Counted from the first letter of the stretch, positions 32,035 to 40,010 are shown. The stretch is DNA of 64,000 bases from RHKX01 sp046330415 (GCA_046330415.1 JAXLSW010000009.1:152536-216535); one strand, 5' to 3'. The notes: generated from the sequence alone by a model not told the origin. Numbers and translations: made by a program.

Positions 32035-33700
32035 CGATTCGGGGCCAGAGCCGGTGGCGAAGTCGGTCTTTGCTCGAAACCGCCGCTGCCGCTTCCGAGC
32101 AGGACCGAGACGGTGGCGGAGTTGGAGACGATGGCGACCGCGAGGTCCGGGTTGCCGTCGGCGTCGAAGTCCTCGCTGGTCACCGAGACGGGGGCATCGC
32201 CGGTGGGGAGGTCGGTCTTCGGCCCGAAGCCGCCGTTACCGTCTCCGAGCAGGATCGAGACGGTGTCGGAGCCGAGGTTGGCGATCGCCAGGTCGGGGCT
32301 GCCGTCGGCGTCGAAGTCCTCGCTGGTCACCGAGTAAGGGGTGGAACCGGTGGCGAAGTCGGTCTTCGCGCCGAAACCGCCGCTGCCGTTTCCAAGCAGG
32401 ACCGAGACGGTGGCGGAGTTGGAGTTGGCGACCGCGAGGTCGGGGCTGCCGTCGGCGTCGAAGTCCTCGCTGGTCACTGATCGGGGGTTGACGCCGGTGG
32501 CGAAGTCGGTCTTCGCGCCGAAGCCGCCGTTGCCGTCGCCGAGCAGGACCGAGACGGTGTTGGCGTTGAGGTTGGCGATCGCCAGGTCGGGGCTGCCGTC
32601 GGCGTCGAAGTCCTCGCTGGTCACCGATCGTGAGGCGTCACCGGCGGCGAAGTCGGTCTTCGCCCCGAACCGCGGGTTCGAGTTCGCGAGCAGGACCGAG
32701 ACGGTGTTGACGTTGAAGTTGGCGACCGCCAAGTCGGGCTTGCCGTCGGCGTTGAAGTCCTCGCTGACGACCGCGTTGGCGCCGGATCCGGTGGTGAAGT
32801 CGGTCTTCGCTCCGAAGCTGCCGCTGCCGTTCCCGAGCAGGACCGAGACGTTGCTGGCGTTGAGGTTGGCGACCGCGAGGTCGGCCTTGCCGTCGGCGTC
32901 GAAGTCGCGGCTGGTCACCGAGTTGGGGGCGGCGCCGGTGGTGAAGTCGGTCTTCGCTCCGAAGCTGCCGTTGCCGGTTCCGAGTAGGACCGAGACGCTG
33001 CTGGAGCCGACGTTGGCGACCGCGAGGTCGGGCTTGCCGTCGGCGTTGAAGTCCTCGCTGGTCACCGATTGGGGGTTGGCGCCGGTGGTGAAGTCGGTCT
33101 TCGCTCCGAAGCCACCGTTGCCGTTCCCGAGCAGGACCGAGACGCTGTTGGAGCCGAAGTTGGCGACCGCGAGGTCGGGCTTGCCGTCGGCGTTGAAGTC
33201 CTCGCTGGCCACCGAGATGGGGTTCGAACCGGTGGCGAAGTCGGTCTTCGCGCCGAAGCCGCCGCTGCCGTCTCCGAGCAGGACCGAGACGGTGCCGGGG
33301 TTGTAGTTGGAAACCGCGAGATCGAGGTTGCCGTCGGCGTTGAAGTCCTCGCTCGTCACCGCGGTGGGGTTGATACCGGTGGTGAAATCCGTCTTCGCGC
33401 CGAAGCCGCCGCTGCCGTCCCCGAGCAGGACCGAGACGCTCTCGGGGCCGTTGTTGGCGACCGCAAGGTCGGCATTGCCGTCGCCGTCGAAGTCGGCGCT
33501 CGTCACCGAGATGGGGCCGACCTCTGTCGGGAGGTCCGTCTTCGCGCCGAAGCCGCCGCTGCCGTCCCCGAGCAGGATCGAGACGGTGTTGGCGTTGGCG
33601 TTGGCGGTCGCGAGGTCTGGTACGCCGTCGCCGTCGAAGTCCGCGCTGGCCTCCGATATGGGGTTGGTGCCGGTGGTGAAGTCGCTCTTCGCCCCGAAGA
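31640..33700 (-). repeat. 14 tandem 147-bp coding repeats (FG-GAP units)
   Basis: Fourteen near-identical units of 147 bp (49 codons), encoding FGAKTDF...DFDADGxPDLAVAN...VSVLLGxGxGG. Copy 12 has a 1-base loss. The strong DNA-level similarity creates long open shadow frames on the plus strand. Confidence 0.9.
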
Positions 33701-33812
33701 GCGGCGCCGCGGAGGCTGCTTGCGGCGCGATCGCGACGATCGAGAGCGCCATTAGGAGGATGGCCCCCAAACGGCCGCGCCTTCGACCGCTGGCCCGCAA
33801 CACCCCACACAT
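31884..33812 (-). CDS. FG-GAP/VCBS repeat surface protein, N-terminal part (frameshifted)
   Basis: The true start is the ATG at 33812, with GGGGAGGT just upstream. A signal peptide (LGAILLMALSIVAIAPQAASA) is followed by eleven complete 49-residue repeats like FGAKTDFATGVNPRSVTSED and DFDADGSPDLAVAN; the DxDxDGxxD loop binds calcium in FG-GAP/integrin-like propellers. In repeat 12 the frame shifts near 32074, after which residues are meaningless (RPTSPPALAPNRWPAR) while the adjacent frame resumes the repeat. Fourteen repeats would give two seven-bladed propellers. The likely role is surface adhesion or binding. The frameshift could be a sequencing error or a real lesion. Confidence 0.78.
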   Translation of the reverse strand: MCGVLRASGRRRGRLGAILLMALSIVAIAPQAASAAPLFGAKSDFTTGTNPISEASADFDGDGVPDLATANANANTVSILLGDGSGGFGAKTDLPTEVGPISVTSADFDGDGNADLAVANNGPESVSVLLGDGSGGFGAKTDFTTGINPTAVTSEDFNADGNLDLAVSNYNPGTVSVLLGDGSGGFGAKTDFATGSNPISVASEDFNADGKPDLAVANFGSNSVSVLLGNGNGGFGAKTDFTTGANPQSVTSEDFNADGKPDLAVANVGSSSVSVLLGTGNGSFGAKTDFTTGAAPNSVTSRDFDADGKADLAVANLNASNVSVLLGNGSGSFGAKTDFTTGSGANAVVSEDFNADGKPDLAVANFNVNTVSVLLANSNPRFGAKTDFAAGDASRSVTSEDFDADGSPDLAIANLNANTVSVLLGDGNGGFGAKTDFATGVNPRSVTSEDFDADGSPDLAVANSNSATVSVLLGNGSGGFGAKTDFATGSTPYSVTSEDFDADGSPDLAIANLGSDTVSILLGDGNGGFGPKTDLPTGDAPVSVTSEDFDADGNPDLAVAIVSNSATVSVLLGSGSGGFEQRPTSPPALAPNRWPARTSTVTAIPTSRSPTTASTPSRSCSGMETAASARRPTSPPVTPHDR

Positions 33813-33962
33813 GAGAACCTCCCCGAGTTTGGCTTCGACTGGCACTTCGGCTTGGATCGGAAACCTCCCCAGGTCCATTCAGTGCCGTAGACGAAAATCC
33901 TAGTCGGCAACAGGAGGCTCGACAAGCGACAACGAGGGCGGTCCGTCCGCGAAGCGTGCACG

Positions 33963-33979
33963 CCTGAAAGCGACCTGAA
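33963..33979 (-). promoter_or_regulatory. TTCAGG direct repeat, 11-bp period, upstream of FTR1 gene
   Basis: CCTGAA at 33963-33968 and 33974-33979 on the plus strand, that is TTCAGG-N5-TTCAGG on the minus strand. This is the layout of OmpR/PhoP-type response-regulator boxes. The same motif occurs at the promoter of the response regulator near 38.99 kb. Confidence 0.55.
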
Positions 33980-33993
33980 CACACACTCCAGAT

Positions 33994-34007
33994 CGCCCAT
34001 TTGGGCG
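33994..34007. promoter_or_regulatory. Palindrome CGCCCA-TT-TGGGCG
   Basis: A 14-bp perfect inverted repeat between the TTCAGG boxes and the palindrome next to the FTR1 start codon. It may be a second operator; its regulator is unknown. Confidence 0.35.
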
Positions 34008-34017
34008 CACCCGCTGC

Positions 34018-34031
34018 TTAGGGTGCCCTAA
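34018..34031. promoter_or_regulatory. DtxR-like palindrome TTAGGGTGCCCTAA
   Basis: A palindromic TTAGG-N4-CCTAA box that ends 2 bp before the FTR1 start codon. DtxR/IdeR/MntR iron and manganese boxes share TTAGG half-sites, which suits an iron permease. Being so close to the ATG, it could block RNA polymerase or mark a very short leader. Confidence 0.5.
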
Positions 34032-34033
34032 CA

Positions 34034-35056
34034 ATGAGCGAGATCACCGAAACCTCCCGTCCTAACAACGACCGACGCAACCGTCTCATCTGGTGGGGGA
34101 TCGGGGGGATCTCACTGGCTGTTCTCGTGGTCCTCATGGCGACCGCCGACACCGGACCGACGGACCCGACCGAAGCAACGCAGCCGCTCTCCCACGGCAC
34201 CGTCGTCTTCAACTCGGGAATGATCGTCTTCCGCGAAGGCCTGGAAGCCGTGCTGATCCTCGCGGCCATCACCGCGAGCATGGTGGGCGCGAACCGACAC
34301 CATCGACGTGAGGTGTTCATCGGCGCCGGCGTTTCCTTCCTCGCCGCGATCGCAACCTGGTTCGTCGTGGAGGCTGTACTCGACGTCGCATCGCCCCTCG
34401 GTCCCAAGCTCGAGGCGATCACAGGATTCATTGCGATCGTCATCCTGCTTCTCGTCCTCAACTGGTTCGTCCACAAGGTCTATTGGTCCGACTGGATCGG
34501 GCGCCACCACCGCCAACGCAGCAGGGTGCTCGCGAAGACGGGGATGGCCGCCACGGTCGGCCTGATCGCACTCGGTTTCACCGCCGTCTACCGCGAGGGG
34601 TTCGAGGTCGTCCTGTTCGAGCAGAACCTGAAGCTGCAGGATGGCTCGTCCGCCGTCCTGGAGGGCATCGCGATCGGCTTGGCCCTGACGGCGGTCGTGG
34701 GGGTGTTCACCTTCTGGCTCCACCACAAGCTCCCCTACCGGAAGATGCTGATCCTGACGGGGGTGCTCGTCGCTGCCGTGCTTGTGGTGATGATCGGGGG
34801 AACAGCCCTCTCGTTCTCCGAGCTCGGCTGGATCCCGCAGACGCCGACGCCCTTCGGCATCCCCGAGTGGATGGGGTCTTGGTTCGAGATCTACCCCTAC
34901 TGGGAGACGATCGGCGCCCAGTTGCTTGCGCTCCTGCTCGTGGTCGGCTCCTACTTCGCAGCCGAGTACGTGAAGGAGCGCCGACCTCGCAGGCGCGGGG
35001 CGCAGTCGGCGAAGCGTGCGACCGCTCCCCCGGAGATCTCGCCACCGGTTTCCTGA
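34034..35056 (+). CDS. FTR1-family high-affinity iron permease
   Basis: A 340-residue integral membrane protein with about seven hydrophobic segments. It carries the two REGLE-type iron-binding motifs of the FTR1/EfeU family: FREGLEAVLILAA (about residue 67) and YREGFEVVLFEQ (about 190). Unlike EfeU, it has an extra cytoplasmic head (SEITETSRPNNDRRNR) and its first helix contains WWGIGGISLAVLVVLM. FTR1 proteins move iron across the membrane, usually with an oxidase; no oxidase or EfeO/EfeB partner is next to it. The ATG at 34034 directly follows a TTAGG palindrome, so iron control is likely. Confidence 0.88.
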   Translation: MSEITETSRPNNDRRNRLIWWGIGGISLAVLVVLMATADTGPTDPTEATQPLSHGTVVFNSGMIVFREGLEAVLILAAITASMVGANRHHRREVFIGAGVSFLAAIATWFVVEAVLDVASPLGPKLEAITGFIAIVILLLVLNWFVHKVYWSDWIGRHHRQRSRVLAKTGMAATVGLIALGFTAVYREGFEVVLFEQNLKLQDGSSAVLEGIAIGLALTAVVGVFTFWLHHKLPYRKMLILTGVLVAAVLVVMIGGTALSFSELGWIPQTPTPFGIPEWMGSWFEIYPYWETIGAQLLALLLVVGSYFAAEYVKERRPRRRGAQSAKRATAPPEISPPVS

Positions 35057-35067
35057 AGGGTCCACGC

Positions 35068-35244
35068 TCAGGAGCGACGTGAGGCGAGCAGAATCAGCGG
35101 CACGCCCGGCGGTCCCAGCCACCAGGCGTTGACTCCCAGGGACTCGAGCAGCGCCACCGCGGCAATCAGCGCCGTGGCGCCAGCGGCAAGCCTCCAGTCG
35201 TCGCCGACCACGAAGTCGACGGCGAATCGGCCGAGCTTTCTCAT
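35068..35244 (-). CDS. Small membrane protein, 58 residues
   Basis: Reading the minus strand from the ATG at 35244 gives MRKLGRFAVDFVVGDDWRLA, then a hydrophobic helix (ATALIAAVALLES), NAWWLGPPG and a second short hydrophobic run (VPLILLAS) before the stop at 35068. The ATG overlaps the stop of the COG4280-like gene by 4 bp (ATGA), strong evidence that it is translated with it. It may be a small subunit or partner of that transporter-like protein. It belongs to no family I can name. Confidence 0.7.
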   Translation of the reverse strand: MRKLGRFAVDFVVGDDWRLAAGATALIAAVALLESLGVNAWWLGPPGVPLILLASRRS

Positions 35245-35984
35245 GAGGCCGATATCAGTCTCCTTCGCGAGACGTTCACGAGCAGCCAGGCGCTACCGGC
35301 TGCGACGGGGAGCAACGCCAACAGCGCGACCTCTCCCCCTGGCCAGTCGGCACCCGCTCCCTCGACCCCCCAATACAGACCGAAGGAAGTGAGCAGGACG
35401 GAGACCGCCAGCTTGAGCTGGTTCTCGGGAACCCGTGTGAGCGGCCCGCGCGTGACTATCGCGACTCCGGCGACGAAGATCGCGGCCGCCACTGCCGTCG
35501 CCGCCGCGAGTGGGACGTCGCCGGCGTTGCTGCCGAAGGTCAGCGCGATGAACGCAACCTCGAGCCCCTCCAGGAACGAGCTCTTGAAGGTGACTGTGAA
35601 CGCGTAAGGGTCAACTGCCGCGAAGCCTCGTCGCCGCCCGACCCTCTCTGCTGCTTCCCGTTCCCGCTCGTAAGCCACCTCCTCGTCGTGAAGAGGAATC
35701 AGCCCCGCCTCCCTCAGCGCCGCCTTTCGGAGCCACTGCAGGCCGAAGATGAGAAGCAGCGTGCCGACGATGAGCCGGAGGACGTCCAGCGGTAGGGCCT
35801 CGAGGGCGGGGCCCATCGCCGCTACGACGAGCGCCAGCGCGACGAGTGCCGCCGCCAGGCCCGTGAAAGCCGAGCGCCAGCCACGAGTAACGCCCATGGC
35901 GAGGACGATCGTGGCCGCCTCGACCGCCTCGACCACGCAGGCGAGGAAGACGGCGCTGATCAGGCCCAGATCCGCTCCGCTCAT
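35241..35984 (-). CDS. COG4280-like polytopic membrane protein, possible metal transporter
   Basis: A 247-residue protein with about six membrane segments. Two internally similar motifs, VVEAVEAATIVLAMG near the N-terminus and FLEGLEVAFIALTFG at about residue 140, each contain a Glu pair in a helix, reminiscent of the REGLE motif of FTR1 and the E-x-G-D motif of GDT1-type cation transporters. It resembles COG4280 uncharacterised membrane proteins. The ATG at 35984 or a GTG at 35987 may be used. A 58-residue membrane protein is coupled downstream. Divalent-cation transport is inferred, not shown. Confidence 0.7.
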   Translation of the reverse strand: MSGADLGLISAVFLACVVEAVEAATIVLAMGVTRGWRSAFTGLAAALVALALVVAAMGPALEALPLDVLRLIVGTLLLIFGLQWLRKAALREAGLIPLHDEEVAYEREREAAERVGRRRGFAAVDPYAFTVTFKSSFLEGLEVAFIALTFGSNAGDVPLAAATAVAAAIFVAGVAIVTRGPLTRVPENQLKLAVSVLLTSFGLYWGVEGAGADWPGGEVALLALLPVAAGSAWLLVNVSRRRLISAS

Positions 35985-36019
35985 CACGCGACCCTATTGG
36001 CGCCGAGGGCAGCCGCCCG

Positions 36020-36033
36020 TTCAGGTTCCTGAA
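36020..36033. promoter_or_regulatory. Palindrome TTCAGG-TT-CCTGAA
   Basis: A 14-bp inverted repeat in the gap between the COG4280-like gene (leftward) and uppP (rightward). Its half-site is the same TTCAGG hexamer that forms the 11-bp direct repeats near 33.97 and 38.99 kb, though here it is inverted. Confidence 0.45.
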
Positions 36034-36071
36034 GTCGTCGAGCCACGACGCCGACCTAGGGTGCCGCGTCC

Positions 36072-36887
36072 GTGTCGAGTCCCCAAGCGATATTCCTCGG
36101 CATCGTTCAAGGACTCACGGAGTTCCTGCCGATCAGCTCGAGCGCACACCTTCGGATCGTTCCGGCGCTGCTCGGCTGGCCGGATCCCGGGGCCGCGTTC
36201 ACGGCTGTGATCCAGCTCGGAACGATGGCGGCAGTTCTCATCTACTTCCGCCGTGATCTGATCTCGATTGCCCGAGCATGGATCAGCGAACTGCGCGTGC
36301 CCCGGGGGGAGCGCTCCCGCGACGCCCGGCTCGGCTGGCTGATCATCCTCGGCACCGTCCCAATCGCGATCCTCGGGCTCGCCTTCAAGGGTGTGATCGA
36401 GTCGGGAGCACGAGACCTCTACGTGATCGGGATCGCCCTGATCGCGTTCTCCATGGTCATGCTCGCCGCGGAGCGAGCGGGCTCCCACAGGCGCCCGCTG
36501 AGCGATATCGATGCGCGCGACGGCACCTGGATCGGCTTCGCTCAGGCGCTGGCGCTCATCCCAGGCGTCTCGAGGTCCGGGGCCACGATCTCGGCGGGTC
36601 TGTTCCGAGACTTCGACCGAGAGTCGGCCGCTCGCTACTCGTTTCTACTGAGCGTCCCGGCAGTTGTGCTCAGTGGCCTCTTCGAGCTGAGGGACGCCGG
36701 GGCGGGCACCGGGGTCTCCACGGTGGGGTTGGTGCTGGCCACGCTCGCAGCCTTCGTCAGCGGCTACGCGGCGATCGCTTGGCTGCTGAGGTTCCTCGCC
36801 GGCCACTCGCTGCGGACGTTCGTCGCGTATCGCATCCCGCTCGGGATGCTCGTCATCACGCTCGCGGCCACGGGTGCGATCTCGTGA
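36072..36887 (+). CDS. uppP: Undecaprenyl-diphosphate phosphatase
   Basis: A 271-residue membrane enzyme that removes a phosphate from undecaprenyl pyrophosphate so the lipid carrier can be reused for peptidoglycan and other envelope polymers; overproduction gives bacitracin resistance. The signature motifs are GLTEFLPISSSAH (about residue 14) and PGVSRSGATISAGLFRDF (about 165), which together form the active site, plus eight or so hydrophobic segments. The start is GTG 36072. It converges on the histidine kinase gene with only 9 bp between stops. A TTCAGG palindrome lies about 40 bp upstream, hinting at control by the neighbouring two-component system. Confidence 0.95.
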   Translation: MSSPQAIFLGIVQGLTEFLPISSSAHLRIVPALLGWPDPGAAFTAVIQLGTMAAVLIYFRRDLISIARAWISELRVPRGERSRDARLGWLIILGTVPIAILGLAFKGVIESGARDLYVIGIALIAFSMVMLAAERAGSHRRPLSDIDARDGTWIGFAQALALIPGVSRSGATISAGLFRDFDRESAARYSFLLSVPAVVLSGLFELRDAGAGTGVSTVGLVLATLAAFVSGYAAIAWLLRFLAGHSLRTFVAYRIPLGMLVITLAATGAIS

Positions 36888-36896
36888 ACGGTGCCC

Positions 36897-38270
36897 TCAG
36901 CTGAAGAGGGGCGCGCTTGGGGCCGCGGGCACGCTGACTACGAAGAGCGCACCAGCGGTGCCCTCCCCCTCCACCGCCGAGAGCTCCCCACCCGCGGCGC
37001 GGGCGAGCCGCCGACTCAAGGCCAGTCCAAGGCCAGCGCCCTCGTCGGTGCCGGCCCGGCCCGCGCTGCCTCGCACACCCGGCTCGAAGATCTCCTCGGA
37101 CTCGCCTGCCTCGAGTCCGGGACCATCATCGGCGATGGCGACGCGGACGAATGCGTCCTCCTCGGTGATCGACGCGGAAACGCTCGAACGCGCGAACCGG
37201 AAGGCGTTCTCGACCACCGGTCCGAGGATGCGCTCCAGGAGCTGCCCGTCCACATCGACGGTGACCTTCTCGTCCGCGGGGAGCACCGAGAAGTCCACCT
37301 CCCGCCCACGTTCTCCGGCTGCCGCAAGCTCCCCGGCGCGCTCCACCGCCGGGACCACCGGGGTCGCCACCGGCCGCGAAGGGCCATCGGCACGAGCCGC
37401 CGCGAGCAACGTCTCGAGGATCTCCGTCAGCGCACGCCCGCGCTCTGCGATCCGCTCCAGAACCACTCGCTGCTCAGTCGTCCCGCGACCGCGCTTGAGC
37501 TCGACCTCCACCTCGGCAAGCATCGCCGCAAGCGGGGTTCGAAGCTCGTGCGAGATCTCCGCTGACAGCCGTTGCTCGTGCCGCAGGCTCGAGGCGAGCC
37601 GGTCGAGCATCGAATCGAATGCCGCCGCGAGCTCGGTGATCTCGTCGTAGGGCTCGCCCGCGGCGAACCGATGATCGAGGTCGTGCTCGCTCCACTCGGT
37701 CGCCTCCCGCGTCATTCTTGCGACCGGCCGCAAGGCCCGCTCGAGGACGTACCGGCTCACGAGGACGATCGCGAGCCAGATGAGCAGGCTGAACCCGACC
37801 GAAGCGATCAGCGCTTGGCGCTCCGTGTCCTCATAGGGGTCGAGCGAGAGGGAGGCGACGATCGTCCCGACCTGCTCACCCGAACCGTCGCGGATCGCCC
37901 TGGCATAGAGCAGCGTGTCGGAGCCGGCCTCCTCCTGGTACCTGTCGGAGCTGCCGTCGAGCGCCTTCGCCAGCTCCTGAATGGGAGGGGACCCCGGCGG
38001 GCGCTCCAGCTCGCGGTCACCGTAGAAGACCCAGATTCCCGTCCCGGCGTCCTGGGCCGAGGGCGCTTCGACCAGACGCACGACACCGTCCCGGCTCACC
38101 GCAACCGTCTCCAGCGATGCCTCGGCCCGTTCGCGCACCACCCGGTCGGCCGCCGAGTTCAGGCTGTCCCGCAGGAGCAGGTTGAAACCGACTGCGGCAC
38201 CCCCGATCACGAAGGCGGAGCCCAGTGCGACGGTGAGCCAGAGCCTGGCCCGCAGGCCTCGCACCTTCAT
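36897..38270 (-). CDS. Sensor histidine kinase (OmpR-partner type)
   Basis: A 457-residue membrane sensor kinase. Two membrane helices (LWLTVALGSAFVIGGAAVGF and LIASVGFSLLIWLAIVLVSR) flank an extracytoplasmic sensor of about 130 residues. HAMP follows, then the H-box SAEISHELRTPLAAML with phospho-acceptor His241, the N-box VVENAFRFA, and the ATP lid ADDGPGLE and GAGLGLALSRRLA. The ATG at 38270 overlaps the response-regulator stop by 4 bp, so the pair is co-translated. Upstream codons in the longer frame are a shadow. The signal is unknown; nearby genes suggest envelope or metal stress. Confidence 0.92.
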   Translation of the reverse strand: MKVRGLRARLWLTVALGSAFVIGGAAVGFNLLLRDSLNSAADRVVRERAEASLETVAVSRDGVVRLVEAPSAQDAGTGIWVFYGDRELERPPGSPPIQELAKALDGSSDRYQEEAGSDTLLYARAIRDGSGEQVGTIVASLSLDPYEDTERQALIASVGFSLLIWLAIVLVSRYVLERALRPVARMTREATEWSEHDLDHRFAAGEPYDEITELAAAFDSMLDRLASSLRHEQRLSAEISHELRTPLAAMLAEVEVELKRGRGTTEQRVVLERIAERGRALTEILETLLAAARADGPSRPVATPVVPAVERAGELAAAGERGREVDFSVLPADEKVTVDVDGQLLERILGPVVENAFRFARSSVSASITEEDAFVRVAIADDGPGLEAGESEEIFEPGVRGSAGRAGTDEGAGLGLALSRRLARAAGGELSAVEGEGTAGALFVVSVPAAPSAPLFS

Positions 38271-38932
38271 TCCAGCGCGTACCCGACCCCGTGCACGGTT
38301 CTGATCGTCTTCTCGGTGGGGAGCGAGCGCAGCTTCCGGCGCAGCCGACCCATGTAGACGTCGAGGGTGTTGTCGCGGACGATCGCTCCGTCGGGCCACG
38401 CTGCGGCGACCAGCTCGCGGCGGCGCAGCACGCGCTGGCCGCTGAGCAGAGCGCCGAGCAGTCTGAACTCCGTAGGGGTCAGCGGCAGGCTCTGGCCGCC
38501 TGCCGTGACGGCATGTGAAGACGGGTCGAGGGTGAGCTCGATGTCCGGCGGACCTTGGTCGCTTCCGCTTCGACGCTCAAGCGCACGCAGGCGGGCGATG
38601 AGCTCGGCGAACTCGAATGGCTTGACCAGGTAGTCGTCGCCGCCTGCGCTGAAACCCGACAGCCGATCGGTCAGAGCATCGCGTGCAGTCAGGAAGAGGA
38701 CTGGTGAGAGGACGCCTCGAGAGCGCAGCGCCTGACAGAGATCCCGTCCGTCTGCGTCGGGCAGGCCGATGTCGATGACCAGCAAGTCGGGCCCGAGCTC
38801 TGGCCCCCGCAAGCTCGCATCACGACCGTTAGCGGCCGTTGAGACATCGAAGCCCTCGAGAGCGAGGCCCTCACGCAGGAGGCGACGAAGGTCGGCGTTG
38901 TCCTCGACGACTAGGACGGACGTGTTGTTCAC
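38267..38932 (-). CDS. OmpR/PhoB-family response regulator
   Basis: A 221-residue regulator. The receiver domain begins SVLVVEDNADL, the phosphorylated Asp is residue 54 in LLVIDIGLPD, and DDYLVKPF gives the conserved Lys. The C-terminal winged helix is LTPTEFRLLGALLSGQ and RDNTLDVYMGRLRRKL, ending RTVHGVGYALE. The GTG at 38932 gives the usual short N-terminus; an ATG at 38983 is possible but adds an unlikely 17-residue leader. Two TTCAGG direct repeats lie upstream, shared with the divergent COG4705 gene, so autoregulation is expected. Confidence 0.92.
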   Translation of the reverse strand: MNNTSVLVVEDNADLRRLLREGLALEGFDVSTAANGRDASLRGPELGPDLLVIDIGLPDADGRDLCQALRSRGVLSPVLFLTARDALTDRLSGFSAGGDDYLVKPFEFAELIARLRALERRSGSDQGPPDIELTLDPSSHAVTAGGQSLPLTPTEFRLLGALLSGQRVLRRRELVAAAWPDGAIVRDNTLDVYMGRLRRKLRSLPTEKTIRTVHGVGYALE

Positions 38933-38984
38933 GCAGCGAGTATCGCTCGCCGCTCGCGACTGATCGACCGTCAAGGGCCTCATG

Positions 38985-39037
38985 TTCAGGTGCTTTTCAG
39001 GTGCCTGGACGGCCATTGCAGTCAGGAGGATTTCAGG
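38985..39037. promoter_or_regulatory. Two pairs of TTCAGG direct repeats (11-bp period) at a divergent promoter
   Basis: TTCAGG at 38985-38990 and 38996-39001 form one pair with an 11-bp period. GTCAGG at 39021-39026 and TTCAGG at 39032-39037 form a second pair with the same period, 36 bp further on. Tandem half-sites 11 bp apart are typical of OmpR/PhoP regulators. They lie between the response-regulator start (38932, leftward) and the COG4705 gene start (39060, rightward). Confidence 0.65.
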
Positions 39038-39059
39038 GTGGCGAGCCCACCATCGGAGC

Positions 39060-39914
39060 ATGAACGCAACAGTCGCGGCTCCAGCCGCTACCCCGACATT
39101 CCGCCAGATGCTGAACAAGGTCCCCGAGGTGACCGTCTACTTCTGGGTCATCAAGGTCCTCTGCACGACGGTCGGTGAGACGGCAGCCGACTACCTGAAC
39201 GACAACCTCGGTCTCGGCCTCACCAAGACGTCCTACATCTCGGCGGCCCTGCTAGTCGCCGTCTTGATCTGGCAGTTCGCGCTCCGCAAGTACGTGCCGG
39301 GTGTCTACTGGCTTGCCGTGGTGCTGATCAGCGTCTTCGGGACGTTGGTCTCAGACAACCTCGTCGAGAACTACGGCGTTGCGCTGGAGACGACGACTAT
39401 CGCCTTCACGATCCTGCTGGCTGCGACGTTCAGCGCCTGGTATGCCAGCGAGCGGACGCTGTCCATCCACACGATCTACACGACCAGGCGCGAGTCCTTC
39501 TACTGGCTGGCGGTGCTGTTCACGTTCGCCCTCGGCACCTCAGCAGGCGATCTCGTCTCCGAGAAGGCCGGCTTCGGGTACTTGACGTCGATCCTGATCT
39601 TCGGCGGCGCGATCGCCCTCGTTGCGCTCGCCCACTACCGCTTCAAGATGGGCGCGGTCCTGTCCTTCTGGCTCGCCTACATCCTGACCCGACCGCTCGG
39701 AGCCTCAATCGGCGACTGGATGTCTCAGGACAAGAGCGCCGGGGGCCTTGGCCTGGGTACGACCGTGACGAGCTACGTATTTCTCACGGTCATCCTCGGC
39801 CTCGTCGTTTTCCTGGCGGTCACGAAGACGGACGAGACACCCTCGGCAGAGCAGGCCGAACCCGGCGGCGGAGCGCCGCCCGCCGGTCCGCGATCCCCGG
39901 AGATGACGGTCTAG
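39060..39914 (+). CDS. COG4705-type integral membrane protein
   Basis: A 284-residue membrane protein with eight or more hydrophobic helices and four repeats of a short motif: TTVGETAADYL, FGTLVSDNL, LGTSAGDLVSEKAG and LGASIGDWMSQ. This arrangement and the N-terminal VPEVTVYFWVIKVLC match the uncharacterised COG4705 group. The acidic Asp/Glu residues in each repeat could bind cations. ATG 39060 is the first in frame after the TTCAGG boxes; a GGAG lies only 1 nt before it, unusually close. Control by the divergent response regulator is likely. The function is unknown. Confidence 0.8.
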   Translation: MNATVAAPAATPTFRQMLNKVPEVTVYFWVIKVLCTTVGETAADYLNDNLGLGLTKTSYISAALLVAVLIWQFALRKYVPGVYWLAVVLISVFGTLVSDNLVENYGVALETTTIAFTILLAATFSAWYASERTLSIHTIYTTRRESFYWLAVLFTFALGTSAGDLVSEKAGFGYLTSILIFGGAIALVALAHYRFKMGAVLSFWLAYILTRPLGASIGDWMSQDKSAGGLGLGTTVTSYVFLTVILGLVVFLAVTKTDETPSAEQAEPGGGAPPAGPRSPEMTV

Positions 39915-40010
39915 CGCAACTCGGCGGGCTCTCACGATGTACTCATAGGGCCCTCCTACGTTGCGGATGTCAACGCCAGTCAACTGGTGCAACCACGACG
40001 AAAGGAAGAC

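Noticed and set aside
32060..32090. Programmed ribosomal frameshifting in the FG-GAP gene
   Set aside because: No slippery heptamer or obvious stimulatory structure; a single base loss relative to 13 sister repeats explains it better.
31456..33755. Several long plus-strand frames with regular repeats
   Set aside because: They come from the antisense of the 147-bp FG-GAP repeats. The minus strand has the signal peptide, Shine-Dalgarno and calcium-binding motifs.
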